Numbered from the stretch's first letter, positions 43,097-52,244 are shown. The stretch: DNA of 64,000 nt from Hymenobacter chitinivorans DSM 11115 (GCF_002797555.1 NZ_PGFA01000004.1:248001-312000), one strand, 5' to 3'. Program-made: numbers and translations. Notes: a model not told the origin generated them from the letters alone.

Positions 43097-43122
43097 CCGG
43101 CAACGTTGCCGGCAACGTTTGC
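43097..43122. promoter_or_regulatory. Tandem LacI-family-like operator
   Basis: CCGGCAACGTTGCCGG (43097-43112) is a perfect 16-bp palindrome centred on AACGTT, the core of LacI/PurR-type operators. It overlaps a second half-match, GGCAACGTTTGC (43111-43122), so CCGGCAACGTT is repeated with a 12-bp period. It lies about 118 bp before the pectate lyase start. Confidence 0.6.
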
Positions 43123-43177
43123 ATAACTTTAGTCAGGCCCCGGTCTTGTTAAATTCTTATTTTCTGAAACTTAAAGG

Positions 43178-43185
43178 TAGGTTTG
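43178..43185 (+). promoter_or_regulatory. Candidate -7 box (TAGGTTTG) of the pectate lyase gene
   Basis: Matches TANNTTTG in an A+T-rich stretch 55 bp before ATG 43240 and about 56 bp downstream of the operator-like palindrome. Confidence 0.45.
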
Positions 43186-43239
43186 TGTGAACCGCTCCGC
43201 GGCTCATATCCGCTATTTCCCACCCCAAAGTTCCCGATT

Positions 43240-45495
43240 ATGAAGCAGTTGTTTACTCTGCTATTACTGTTGTTTCCGGTGGTCCTGCGCGCGCAGGCGC
43301 CGACCGTCTTAGAATCATCCGGTTGGCTGGAGTCGGCGTACGTGAAGTGGCAGCCCCTGGCCAGCGCGCAAAGCTACAATGTGTACTACAGCGGTGGGGG
43401 CGTGGTCAATCAGAAGATTGACAACCAGCTGATCCGCAGCTACGGCTCCTATTACCGGGCCGACGTGCTGGGTCTTAGCCCGGGCGCCTACACGCTCAAA
43501 GTCGTGCCCGTCATCTCGGGGGTGGAAGGCACCGCCGCCACGACCAGCGCCCTGACGGTACAGGCCCAGGACCGGACCGGGTTTGCCTTCAGCAATGGCC
43601 GCGTGCCGGGAGCTTACAATGCCGACGGCACCGTGAAAAGCAATGCCGTGGTATTGTACATCACGCAAAACACCAAGAACACGGTTTCACTCAACGTGAG
43701 CGGGGCCAGTGTGAATCCGTGCGTGGGGCTGCAAACCATTCTGGATGGTTACAAGAAAGGCAAGGACACGCGGCCGTTGCTGGTGCGCTTGGTGGGGCAA
43801 ATCACCGACCCGAGCTACCTGCTCGCCGGCGACCTGGTAATCGAGAACAACAACTTTGCCTCCAGCTATATCACCCTCGAAGGCGTGGGCAACGACGCCG
43901 TGGCCGACGGCTGGGGAATCCGAGTCAAGAATGCTTCCAACGTCGAAATCCGCAACATCGGCACGATGAACTGCGACAGTGACGAGGGCGACAACATCGG
44001 CCTGCAGCAGGACAACGACTATATCTGGGTGCACAACGTCGACTTCTTCTACGGCCACGCGGGCAGCGACGCCGACCAGGTCAAGGGCGACGGGTCGCTG
44101 GATTGCAAAAAGTCGACCTACGTGACCTTCTCCTACAACCACTTCTGGGATTCGGGCAAATCCAACCTGCTGGGTCTGAGCGAGGCCACCACCCAAGGAC
44201 TCTACATCACCTACCACCACAACTGGTACGACCATTCGGATTCGCGCCACCCCCGGGTGCGTTTTTATTCGGCCCACGTCTACAACAACTACTACGACGG
44301 CAACTCCAAATACGGGGCCGGCTCTACGGAAGGCTCCTCCGTGTTCATGGAAGGCAATTACTTCCGCAACTGCAAGTATCCGATGCTGACCTCCATGCAG
44401 GGCACGGATGTGTACAACCCCGCCACGCAGAAAAATGACTACGTGAACATGCCCATTTTCTCCAAGGAAGATGGCGGCACCATCAAGGCCTTCGACAACT
44501 ACATGGTGGGGCAGCAACGCTTCGTTCCGTACGGCGCGGCCGGCTACCCCAATTCCACGGTCGACTTCGATGCCTACGTGGCCTCAACCCGGACCGAGGC
44601 ACTCAGCAGCAGCATCGTGTCGGCGTATGGCAAAACCCCCTACAACAACTTCGATACGAACCCGGCCGTGATGTACGCCTACACGCCCGACGGCCCCGAA
44701 GCGGCCAAGGCCGAGGCCACGCAGTACGCGGGGCGCATAACGGGTGGCGATTTTAAGTGGGCCTTCGACAACGCCGTCGACGATGCGTCGTCGGCCATTA
44801 ACGTGCCGTTGCAAACGGCGCTGGTAAACTACAAGACCGGCCTGGTTTCGGTTCAGGGTGATGGGGCCCCCACCGGCGGCGGCACGGGCGGCGGCGGAAC
44901 CACGGCGGCCGATATGGTGCACAACTTCACCTTGTCGGGCACCACCAACACGTTCTACACCATCACCGGCAACCTGTCCACTTCCCAGGGCACGGTGCAG
45001 TACAACGGCCTGACCCTAACTCAGTGCCTGAAGCTGGAGTCGTCGACGGCCATTGCCTTTACGACCACCGCGGCCGCCACCCTCACGCTGGTTTTCAACG
45101 ATGCCTTTAGCGGCACGGTAAAAGTGGACGGCGTAAACCAGACCGTCAGCGCGGGCCGGCTCACGATGAGCCTGCCGGTGGGCACTCATCAAATTGCCAA
45201 AGGCACCACGGCCAACCTCTACTACATGAGCACGGTGTATGCGGCGCCCTTGGCCACCCGCCGGCCGCAGGAGCTGCAAGCAGTCAACGTGTACCCCAAC
45301 CCGGCGGCTGACCAAGTGCTGGTGGAGTGGAAGAGCAAGCGGGAGTTTTCACTCTACACCACCACGGGCCGCCTGGTGAAAACGGGCCTGACCAATCAGC
45401 CCGTTGACCTGAAAGACGTGAAGCCCGGCTTGTACCTCATCACGATTCAGGACGAGGACGGCTACCAGCGGACGAGCCGCTTGTTTAAGCAGTAA
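43240..45495 (+). CDS. Family 1 pectate lyase with T9SS sorting domain
   Basis: Pectate lyases cleave polygalacturonate by beta-elimination using Ca2+. The 751-residue protein has a signal peptide (KQLFTLLLLLFPVVLRAQ, about 2-19) and a small FnIII-like domain (about 20-120). The parallel beta-helix (about 125-480) carries WGIRVKNASNVEIRNIG, IWVHNVDFFYGHAGSDADQ with KGDGSLDCKKSTYVT (Ca site), and YHHNWYDHSDSRHPRVRF, in which Arg of RHPR is the catalytic base. A Gly/Thr linker, a further beta domain, and a type A sorting domain (VYPNPAADQVLVEW to the end) complete it. ATG 43240 opens into the signal. Upstream are a LacI-type palindrome and a TAGGTTTG box. Confidence 0.93.
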   Translation: MKQLFTLLLLLFPVVLRAQAPTVLESSGWLESAYVKWQPLASAQSYNVYYSGGGVVNQKIDNQLIRSYGSYYRADVLGLSPGAYTLKVVPVISGVEGTAATTSALTVQAQDRTGFAFSNGRVPGAYNADGTVKSNAVVLYITQNTKNTVSLNVSGASVNPCVGLQTILDGYKKGKDTRPLLVRLVGQITDPSYLLAGDLVIENNNFASSYITLEGVGNDAVADGWGIRVKNASNVEIRNIGTMNCDSDEGDNIGLQQDNDYIWVHNVDFFYGHAGSDADQVKGDGSLDCKKSTYVTFSYNHFWDSGKSNLLGLSEATTQGLYITYHHNWYDHSDSRHPRVRFYSAHVYNNYYDGNSKYGAGSTEGSSVFMEGNYFRNCKYPMLTSMQGTDVYNPATQKNDYVNMPIFSKEDGGTIKAFDNYMVGQQRFVPYGAAGYPNSTVDFDAYVASTRTEALSSSIVSAYGKTPYNNFDTNPAVMYAYTPDGPEAAKAEATQYAGRITGGDFKWAFDNAVDDASSAINVPLQTALVNYKTGLVSVQGDGAPTGGGTGGGGTTAADMVHNFTLSGTTNTFYTITGNLSTSQGTVQYNGLTLTQCLKLESSTAIAFTTTAAATLTLVFNDAFSGTVKVDGVNQTVSAGRLTMSLPVGTHQIAKGTTANLYYMSTVYAAPLATRRPQELQAVNVYPNPAADQVLVEWKSKREFSLYTTTGRLVKTGLTNQPVDLKDVKPGLYLITIQDEDGYQRTSRLFKQ

Positions 45496-45504
45496 TTCCG
45501 CAAA

Positions 45505-45561
45505 CAAACACGCCGCCCCTCCTGCGCAGCTTGGCTGTGCTCGGGAGGGGCGGCGTGTTTG
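45505..45561. terminator. Terminator hairpin
   Basis: CAAACACGCCGCCCCTCC (45505-45522) is exactly complementary to 45544-45561. It lies between the convergent pectate lyase and M61 peptidase genes and can serve both. Confidence 0.85.
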
Positions 45562-45599
45562 TGTAAGGGCTTTATCCTACGAGTAGCGCACCGGGCCGC

Positions 45600-47411
45600 C
45601 TACAGATTTTTCAGCCAGGCCTGGCGCAGGGCCAGCTGGGCCGGGGTGGCGTCGGGGAGCACGGCGAAGTTGTAGCGCTTGATCTGCTCCTGCTGAATCA
45701 GGCGGCAGCGCACTTTCTGCTCGGTACCCGCCCGGCGCAGGGTCAACTCGTACTCCTCGCCGGCCTTGCGGGTTTGCAGCGCCATCAGGGTGGGCTTGAT
45801 CGAGGTGGGCGTAATGGCTGTGCCGTTGATGGCTACCAGTTCGTCGCCCACGGCCACGCCGCAGCTCTGCCAGGTGCTGGGTATTTCGGTAAGCTGCACC
45901 GCATTGCCCGCGTAGCGCACCGACGGATTGGCCGTGCCCACGGCCACCACCTGCTGGCCCGTGTGCAGCACCGGCGTGTAGCGGATGCCGACTTTGGCGT
46001 AGTACTCCTGCAGGGGCAGGGGCTCGGCCTGCTTCACGTAGCGGTTGAAGAAGTCCTGGATTTCGGGGTAGGTCAGCTTGGTAAACTCGGTGAAGAAGTC
46101 TTTCTCACTGAAGGGCTTGTTGGGGCCGTAACGCTTGGTCAGCTCGTTCATCACCTCGCGCAAACCCCGCTTGCCACCACTGAGCTCGAGCAGGCGCAGG
46201 TCGAGCAGGGCCGCCGTGAGGGCGCCGCGCTGGTAGATGTTGCCGTACTGCCGCTGACCTTCATCGGTAAAGGAGTTTAGGCCCAGCTTGCTCAGGGAGT
46301 AGGTCGTGTCGGTCTGGGTTTGGGCGTACGCCACTTTGCCCGACATTTCCTGCAGGTACTCGTCCAGCGTGACCAGGGCGCCGCGCAGCTTCATCATGCC
46401 CGAGGCCCACTCCGTGGTGCCCTCATACAGCCACAAATGCTCCGAGCCGGTGGGCTGCACGAAGTTGAACTGCTCGATAATCTCGGAGTGAATATTGAGC
46501 GGGGTCACGACGTGGAAAAACTCGTGGGCGGCAATGCTGGTCACCAGGTTGGCCGACTCGGGCGTGAGCGGAGTTTCGCGCAGCACGTACTCCGAGCTGT
46601 AGGAATGCTCCCAGGCCCCGAAATTCTGGTCGTCGAAGTGGTAGAGGAAGGTGTAGCGCTTCACGGGCAGCTGCACCAGAAAAGCCTGGGCTGCCTGCAG
46701 CATCTGCTGCATGTAGCCCAGCAGGGGCTCGGCCTTCACCTGGTCGGTTTTGGAGTAGCAATACAAGGCCACTTCCGCGTCGCCGAGCTTGGTTTTGGCC
46801 TCGGTGAGCCGGCCCAGCAGGAAGGGCGAGTCCACGGCCTGGTCGTAGGTGGCGGCCGTGTAGTAGCCCTGCTTGTCGGTGGTCAGCGGCGTCCCGATTT
46901 TCCAGTCGGCCGGGTAGTTGAGCTTGATCCGCAGGGGTTTACCTTGCCAGCCCTGCAGGTAGCCAAAGATACCCTGCCCGTTGAGCAGGGCGTGGTCGGC
47001 TTCCAGGGAAGTGCCGCACATGCGGTACACGCGGTGCTCCGTCACGGGCGTGTCCCAGGTTTCGGCAATGGTGTAGCGGATAAAGCGGGTTTTCTCGGGT
47101 TGCAGCAGCTGCCACTGATTCACGGAGGCCTGCTTTACTTCCAGGGGCTTGTTCTGGGCGTCGAAGGCCTCAAACTTGCGCACGAAGCGGCCAATATCCA
47201 TGACCTGATAGGTGCCCGGGGCAGTAGCGGCAAACTGGTAAATGCTCTGCTCCTTGTGCAGCTTGGGCACTTCCAGCTGCACCTGAAACAGGTTGGCGTC
47301 GGTTTTGGGGTCAATGTTGACGGTGTAGGTCAGGGCTTTCTGGGCCTGGGTCAGGGTGGTGGTGGCCAGCAGGAGGCCCCCGGCAAAAGCGGCAATGCGC
47401 GAGGCAGTCAT
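45600..47411 (-). CDS. M61 family glycyl aminopeptidase-like metallopeptidase with PDZ domain
   Basis: M61 enzymes are zinc peptidases that prefer Gly/Ala at the N-terminus. The 603-residue product from ATG 47411 has a signal peptide (IAAFAGGLLLATTTLTQAQ), an N-terminal beta domain (about 25-180), and the peptidase domain with HEFFH at about 294-298 (zinc His pair and catalytic Glu). The third ligand Glu follows in WLYEGTTEWASGMM about 30 residues on. A PDZ domain follows (about 495-580: WQSCGVAVGDELVAINGTAI). A TTG six bases upstream is the alternative start. It is probably periplasmic; no partner gene is adjacent. Confidence 0.92.
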   Translation of the reverse strand: MTASRIAAFAGGLLLATTTLTQAQKALTYTVNIDPKTDANLFQVQLEVPKLHKEQSIYQFAATAPGTYQVMDIGRFVRKFEAFDAQNKPLEVKQASVNQWQLLQPEKTRFIRYTIAETWDTPVTEHRVYRMCGTSLEADHALLNGQGIFGYLQGWQGKPLRIKLNYPADWKIGTPLTTDKQGYYTAATYDQAVDSPFLLGRLTEAKTKLGDAEVALYCYSKTDQVKAEPLLGYMQQMLQAAQAFLVQLPVKRYTFLYHFDDQNFGAWEHSYSSEYVLRETPLTPESANLVTSIAAHEFFHVVTPLNIHSEIIEQFNFVQPTGSEHLWLYEGTTEWASGMMKLRGALVTLDEYLQEMSGKVAYAQTQTDTTYSLSKLGLNSFTDEGQRQYGNIYQRGALTAALLDLRLLELSGGKRGLREVMNELTKRYGPNKPFSEKDFFTEFTKLTYPEIQDFFNRYVKQAEPLPLQEYYAKVGIRYTPVLHTGQQVVAVGTANPSVRYAGNAVQLTEIPSTWQSCGVAVGDELVAINGTAITPTSIKPTLMALQTRKAGEEYELTLRRAGTEQKVRCRLIQQEQIKRYNFAVLPDATPAQLALRQAWLKNL

Positions 47412-47843
47412 AAACAAAAAGAAAGGATAGTGGGCCTAAGGGATGCCGAAAGTACGCAAGTGTTGCTTTTGCTTGCCCGCGGCCGGGTGCCAAAACGTAA
47501 CCCCGCCCGCGCTGGTGGGAACTGAGCTCTGGTGGCTTGCCGAGGGCATCAGTCAGGCTTAATTGAATTAAACCCGTTTCGGAAGCCACATGGCTTCGGT
47601 GCTAGAGTTACGGTTCGGCCGGGCCGGCCACCAACCGAGAGGCCAAGGAGAGGGCTCAAAAAATGACGATTTCATAATAGGATATTATTAGTAAATAAAT
47701 GTAATAAGCTAACTAATTGCCTTTTTTATTGCACTTATAAAATATAGTTGTTGCACTGCATATTGTCTTTGCGAAGTTTGTGTCGTTTTATTGTATACCT
47801 ATTGCATACGCCGCTCCATTTCCAATCCTTCAACTCATGTGCT
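47412..47843. other. Divergent intergenic region, A+T-rich right half
   Basis: These 432 bases separate two genes read away from each other. 47670-47780 is strongly A+T-rich and probably carries the promoter of the lectin-like gene. The left half is G+C-rich with no gene. No clear TANNTTTG with a good partner was found. Confidence 0.5.
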
Positions 47844-50018
47844 ATGCAAGCAATTTGTACTTTTTCTCTGGCCCGCGCTACTGTCCGGCGCTGGCATAAA
47901 ACCCTGTGGGCCGTGGCGGGCGGCTTGCTGCTGGCCTCGGCGGTGCAGGCCCAGCCGGCTTTTCCGCGTAATGAGACCTTCAAGGGCAGCACGGCTTCCA
48001 ACTTTACCTTCGGGGGTGTGGCTCGTCTGACCGGCACGGGTGGCACCAACGACCCGGTGGGCAGCGGCTACCTGCGCCTAACCGATGCGGCAAACAACCA
48101 GGCCGGCTACGCCATTGATAACGTGGGTTTTCCCTCGTCGGCGGGTTTTACCATCTCCTTCGAGTTCTTTTCCTACGGCGGTACTACGCCCGGCGCCGAC
48201 GGCTTCAGCGTGTTTCTGGTCGATGCCGCCCAGCCTAGCTCCGGCTTCCGCATTGGAGCCACCGGCGGCTCGCTCGGCTACGCCCAAAAAACCGTAGACC
48301 CCGTTGCCCCCGGCGTGTCCAAGGGCTACATTGGCATTGGCCTCGATGAGTTCGGCAACTACTCCAACGGGCAGGAAGGCCGCTCGGGCGGCAACACCGA
48401 GTTCGATGCCAACGGCCGGGTGCCCAATGCCATTGCCATCCGCGGGGCCGGCGACGGCTCGGCCACGACCGACTACCCCTACCTGACCGGCACCGACCCC
48501 GGGGCCCTCGACTTCTCCCTGGACGTGGGTACGACCCGGGCCCAGGCCGGCTCCGACGATTACCGGCGCGCCTTTATCGACGTGGTGCCGACCACCGTGG
48601 GCACGGTCACGACCTACCGGATTTCGGTGCGCATCCAGCACGGCAGCTCCATCCGCACGGCCATCGACAACTTCGTGGTGCCCACCCCGCCCCAGAACCT
48701 GCGGCTGGGTTTTTCGGGCTCTACGGGCGGTAGCACCAACATTCACGAGATTCGCAACCTGAACATCGTGCAGGTGCCCTTCGCTAATACCGACTTGGCC
48801 ACCACGCTCTACAACGCGCCCGTCACGCTGAACGTGCTCAGCAACGACGTGGCCCCCGGCAGCAGCATCGACCCTACTTCCGTTGATCTGGACCCCGGCA
48901 CCGTTGGCATTCAGTCCACGCTGGAAGTGCCTGGTAAAGGCCGCTTTGCCGTGGATGACGCTGGGGTAGTGATGTTTACGCCTTCGGGTACGTTTGCCGG
49001 CACCGTGGTGGCGCCCTACACGATGCGCTCCATCCTGGGCGAAGATTATACCTCCAGCCCGGCCAACATCCGCATTACGGTGCAGGGCGCCGATATAGTA
49101 GCTACCATCGGCGGGCCCGCTTCGGCCAACCGGGGTGCCGCCGTGACCTACTCCGTCATGACGGCCAACCGCGGTGCCACCACGGCCCTCAACGTGGTGC
49201 CCCGCCTGCAGTTGCCCGCCGGAATGCCGCTCTCGGCCGTAACGGTCCCCAACGGCAGCTACGACCCGGCCACCGGCTGGGTGACCTACAACACGATTAC
49301 CTCCCTGACCAACGGCGCCGCGGCAGTCGTCAACACGGCCGTTTTCCGGGTAACTAATAATCAGCCCGCTACTCTGAACAATCAGGCCTCGGCCACTTCC
49401 GCCGTGCCCGACCCCGATTTGAGTAACAACACGGCCTCGATGCAAACCAGCGTTGGCGCACCGCTGCCCGTAGAGCTCATTTCCTTCACGGCCGCGGCCG
49501 ACAACGCGGATGCGGTGCTCAACTGGAAAACGGCTTCCGAAAAAAATAACGCCCGTTTCGAGGTGGAACGCTCCTTTAATGGGGCCGAATTCCAACTGGT
49601 TAAGACGGTCGACGGGCACGGTACTACCAGCAGCGCCACCCAGTACCAGCACCGCGACGTGCGCATCGGGGCCGCCGCCCACCGGCTGGTATACTACCGC
49701 CTGCGGCAAGTAGATACCGACGGCAGCGAGTCGTTTAGCGCCGTGCGGACCGTGCAGTTTACCACCGCCCGTAAGCTGGCGGTGAGCGTGTATCCCAATC
49801 CGAGCCCCGGCACCGCCACCCTCGACCTGACTGGCCTGCCCGCCGGGGAGTGCCGCGTGCTGCTCACCGACCTGACCGGGCGGGTGCTGCGCCGCTACGT
49901 GGCCGCCGGTGCCCAGGAGCAGCCGCTGGAAGTGGCTAACCTGGCCCCCGGGGCCTACCTACTCCAGGTGCAAAGCCCCACCTCGTCGCCGCTGGTGTTT
50001 CCCTTCGTGCGGCAATAA
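47844..50018 (+). CDS. T9SS-secreted protein with L-type lectin-like domain
   Basis: The 724-residue exported protein has a long signal (WAVAGGLLLASAVQAQ, ending at about residue 35). A legume-lectin-like sandwich spans about 36-320: NFTFGGVARLTGTGGTND, GFTISFEFFSYGGTTPGADG with FSVFLVDA, and IGLDEFGNYSNG, followed by FIDVVPTTVGTVTTYRISV. Next are Ig-like and DUF11-type segments (about 330-560), the common VELISFTAAADNADAVLNWK block and a sorting domain starting VYPNPSPGTATLDLTG. ATG 47844 is used. Sugar binding on the cell surface is inferred. Confidence 0.87.
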   Translation: MQAICTFSLARATVRRWHKTLWAVAGGLLLASAVQAQPAFPRNETFKGSTASNFTFGGVARLTGTGGTNDPVGSGYLRLTDAANNQAGYAIDNVGFPSSAGFTISFEFFSYGGTTPGADGFSVFLVDAAQPSSGFRIGATGGSLGYAQKTVDPVAPGVSKGYIGIGLDEFGNYSNGQEGRSGGNTEFDANGRVPNAIAIRGAGDGSATTDYPYLTGTDPGALDFSLDVGTTRAQAGSDDYRRAFIDVVPTTVGTVTTYRISVRIQHGSSIRTAIDNFVVPTPPQNLRLGFSGSTGGSTNIHEIRNLNIVQVPFANTDLATTLYNAPVTLNVLSNDVAPGSSIDPTSVDLDPGTVGIQSTLEVPGKGRFAVDDAGVVMFTPSGTFAGTVVAPYTMRSILGEDYTSSPANIRITVQGADIVATIGGPASANRGAAVTYSVMTANRGATTALNVVPRLQLPAGMPLSAVTVPNGSYDPATGWVTYNTITSLTNGAAAVVNTAVFRVTNNQPATLNNQASATSAVPDPDLSNNTASMQTSVGAPLPVELISFTAAADNADAVLNWKTASEKNNARFEVERSFNGAEFQLVKTVDGHGTTSSATQYQHRDVRIGAAAHRLVYYRLRQVDTDGSESFSAVRTVQFTTARKLAVSVYPNPSPGTATLDLTGLPAGECRVLLTDLTGRVLRRYVAAGAQEQPLEVANLAPGAYLLQVQSPTSSPLVFPFVRQ

Positions 50019-50042
50019 GTTCTTGTAGGTCGGACAAAAACC

Positions 50043-50071
50043 AAAGCCGCTGGCACTGCCAGCGGCTTTTT
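50043..50071 (+). terminator. Terminator hairpin
   Basis: AAAGCCGCTGGC (50043-50054) pairs with 50058-50069 around a three-base loop, followed by T residues. It lies 25 bp past the stop of the lectin-like gene. Confidence 0.85.
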
Positions 50072-50254
50072 GGTGTTTAAAGAGCAGTAGAAAGGAAGCT
50101 TGCCTCACATGCTTATGCGGGTAGCGCGTCGGCTGGGTGCTGACTGAAAGAGGCTTTCCGGTGGCTAAATGCCCGAAAACTTGCGTGGCCCCGGCGGCGT
50201 ACCTTACTCAGCTTTCACCTGCGGAGCTGATGCTTCGTTTTCCCCTTTTAGCGT

Positions 50255-50932
50255 ATGTGCGGCCGTTATACCTTTACCTCCCCCGTCCCCGTAATCGAGG
50301 AGCGCTTCGACGCCAGCTTTTTGGAGCCCATGGACCCAACGTATAATGCGGCTCCGTCTCAGCAGTTGCCCATCATTACCAACGCCGAGCCCGGCCGCAT
50401 TCAACTGGTGCAGTGGGGGCTGCTGCCGGGCTGGGTAAAAGACGTAAAGGCCGCGCCCAAGCCCATCAATGCCCGCGCCGAAACCCTGACCGAAAAGCCT
50501 TCCTTCCGGCAGCTGCTGCAGCGGCGGCGCTGCCTGGTGCTGGCCGACAGCTTCTACGAATGGCAGCAAACCGCACCGGCCAAAAAAGGACCCAAAACGC
50601 CCCACCGCATTTTGCTGCGCAACGAGCAGCCCTTTGCCTTTGCGGGGCTCTGGGATGAATGGGTCGACCGTTCGTCGGGGGAAGTCGTGCCCACGTTTAC
50701 CATCATTACCACTGAGCCCAACGAGCTGATGGCCTCGCTCCACAACCGGATGCCCGTTATCCTGCCCGACCGGCGGGCGGAACTGGCCTGGCTCGACGAC
50801 GGCCACTCCGTGACCGAACACCAAACCCTGCTGCAGCCCTACGCCGCCAGTCTGATGCAGGAATACGTGGTCAGCACCCTGGTCAACTCCCCGGCCAATA
50901 ACGACCCGAGCGTACTGGCCCCGGCCGCTTAA
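50255..50932 (+). CDS. SRAP (HMCES/YedK) family abasic-site protein
   Basis: SRAP proteins cross-link to abasic sites in single-stranded DNA and protect them. The hallmark N-terminus MCGRYTF puts the reactive Cys at residue 2 once Met is removed, and this fixes the start. Other conserved parts are PTYNAAPSQQLPII, INARAETLTEKPSFR, the DSFYEW box (about 102), FTIITTEPNELMASLHNRMP with its active-site His, and VILPD. At 225 residues it has the usual length. It acts in the cytoplasm. It overlaps the convergent small gene by 4 bp at the stops. Confidence 0.95.
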   Translation: MCGRYTFTSPVPVIEERFDASFLEPMDPTYNAAPSQQLPIITNAEPGRIQLVQWGLLPGWVKDVKAAPKPINARAETLTEKPSFRQLLQRRRCLVLADSFYEWQQTAPAKKGPKTPHRILLRNEQPFAFAGLWDEWVDRSSGEVVPTFTIITTEPNELMASLHNRMPVILPDRRAELAWLDDGHSVTEHQTLLQPYAASLMQEYVVSTLVNSPANNDPSVLAPAA

Positions 50933-51168
50933 GCTACGTAGGTATAGGCAGCCGGCGCTGGCACCGGCAGAATGCCCAGGCGCCGGTATGCGGGCCGCGA
51001 CTTGCGCTTCTTGCGGCGCTTGGCGGCGTCGCGGTTGAAAATGCGGGCCTCCACTGATCCAGCCGTTATGGTGAGGGTGGTAGAAGTCGATGGGGCGGAA
51101 GTCGACATGGCTTCGGCTGCTTCAGCGCCGCATACGGCCAGGATCAGGAGTAGAGCAACAGTTTTCAT
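50929..51168 (-). CDS. Small secreted basic protein, paralogue 1
   Basis: A 79-residue precursor with a signal peptide (MKTVALLLILAVCGAEAAEA), a Ser/Thr-rich stretch (STSAPSTSTTLTITAG) and a highly basic tail (RDAAKRRKKRKSRPAYRRLG). The same plan is seen in the next gene on the same strand (51332-51547). Its role is not known; possibilities are a surface-binding or nucleic-acid-binding peptide. Confidence 0.6.
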   Translation of the reverse strand: MKTVALLLILAVCGAEAAEAMSTSAPSTSTTLTITAGSVEARIFNRDAAKRRKKRKSRPAYRRLGILPVPAPAAYTYVA

Positions 51169-51272
51169 AGGCGCAGAGTAGAAGTGTGCAAATAATTAGT
51201 AGAAGATTTCGAGGTCAATAATACGAGCTGTGCTTAATAAGTGCAAATAAAAAGAAGTTAATTGAAGTAAAA

Positions 51273-51308
51273 AGCTCTGCCGGGGTGCTTGTGCTACCCC
51301 GGCAGAGC
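51273..51308. terminator. Terminator hairpin
   Basis: GCTCTGCCGGGG (51273-51284) pairs exactly with CCCCGGCAGAGC (51297-51308). It lies downstream of the gene that ends at 51332 on the minus strand. Confidence 0.8.
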
Positions 51309-51331
51309 CAATAGAATTGAGCTAAAAAGGC

Positions 51332-51547
51332 TTATCGGCCAAACAGCCCACCGCGGTGGTAGCGGCTACGGCTAGGCTTGCGCCGCTTCTTGTTCTTGTA
51401 CTTCTTACGCTTAAACAGGCCCCAGTCGGAAGCGGTGTTGGCATCAGCGCTAAGCGTGGTAGTAGCCAGGGCGGTGGGCGCTACGCTGGCTTCAGCCTGC
51501 GACGAGAGAACCAGCGTGGTGAGCAGAAGAGCGACAAATGTTTTCAT
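51332..51547 (-). CDS. Small secreted basic protein, paralogue 2
   Basis: A 71-residue precursor. The signal peptide (MKTFVALLLTTLVLSSQAEA) is followed by an Ala/Thr-rich section (PTALATTTLSADANTASDWG) and a tail dense in Lys/Arg (FKRKKYKNKKRRKPSRSRYH). It has the same plan as paralogue 1, with which it shares only short identities. Each gene has its own A+T-rich upstream region, so they are probably separate units. Confidence 0.6.
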   Translation of the reverse strand: MKTFVALLLTTLVLSSQAEASVAPTALATTTLSADANTASDWGLFKRKKYKNKKRRKPSRSRYHRGGLFGR

Positions 51548-51656
51548 AGTATGTTGTATTATGGTTTGATGTTTTTGTCTTTTGGTGTTGCAATATTAGA
51601 CAATTGTATGAGATAGATGCAATAAATAAATACCACATGATAATGTGAAAGCAAAA

Positions 51657-51695
51657 AGCCCCGGCAGCCTGAACGAATTCAGTCTACCGGGGCTT
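51657..51695. terminator. Terminator hairpin
   Basis: AAGCCCCGGCAG (51657-51668) pairs with 51684-51695 (CTACCGGGGCTT, one mismatch). It lies 22 bp past the stop of the gene ending at 51717. Confidence 0.75.
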
Positions 51696-51716
51696 GCGAA
51701 TCGGGTAAGGAAAAGG

Positions 51717-52076
51717 CTAGTGGCCTTGGTGCGCCTGGTCGCCTTTGTTTTCCTGATTGCCTTTGTTAGCCGCCGCCTTGGGTTTGGGCTCTTTCACGGG
51801 CTCGGCGGAGGTGTTGGCGTCTTCAGGCGCGTCGTCCTGGCTCATGGAGCGATTCACCACAATTACGCCCACGGCGGCAATGGCGGCAATGCCCAGAATG
51901 AGCTGGGTGGGGGTAAAGCGCTGAGCGGCTTTTTTGAGCAGCGTGCCCCCGTGTTTCAGCAGGTCGTCGATATGGTCATGGTCGCCCTGGATAAGCACGT
52001 GGTAGGCGCTTTCGAAGGTACGAGCCAGATCTTCGGGCATAATTTTCTCCAATTGTTGTTCCATCTGGGATTCCAT
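51717..52076 (-). CDS. Small single-pass membrane protein
   Basis: A 119-residue protein: an N-terminal helical cytosolic part (MEDLARTFESAYHVLIQG-like, residues 10-55), a membrane helix at about 60-76 (LILGIAAIAAVGVIVV), and a hydrophilic, charged tail (PVKEPKPKAAANKGNQENKG). No family is recognised. A short protein of this layout may be a scaffold or stress-related protein; there is no direct evidence. Confidence 0.6.
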   Translation of the reverse strand: MESQMEQQLEKIMPEDLARTFESAYHVLIQGDHDHIDDLLKHGGTLLKKAAQRFTPTQLILGIAAIAAVGVIVVNRSMSQDDAPEDANTSAEPVKEPKPKAAANKGNQENKGDQAHQGH

Positions 52077-52181
52077 AGCGGAGGTGTAGGTGTTGGTGGA
52101 AAAGTCAGTACAGAGTAGCGTGGCGCCACTGAGAAGCCTGTACGCAAAAAGTCCCGGGTCGGCTACACTTTTTCACCTGGC

Positions 52182-52244
52182 GTTTCGCAATTGTCATTTA
52201 ACCGTTGCGCTGGTAGCTGAACGGTTAGATGGCAATTGCGAAAC
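52182..52244. repeat. 25-bp near-perfect inverted repeat
   Basis: Arms 52182-52206 and 52220-52244 match at 23 of 25 positions, with both mismatches able to form G-U pairs in RNA, around a 13-base loop. It lies just after the DUF1501 gene on the minus strand. No T run follows, so it may be an mRNA 3' structure or the remains of a mobile palindromic element. Confidence 0.6.
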
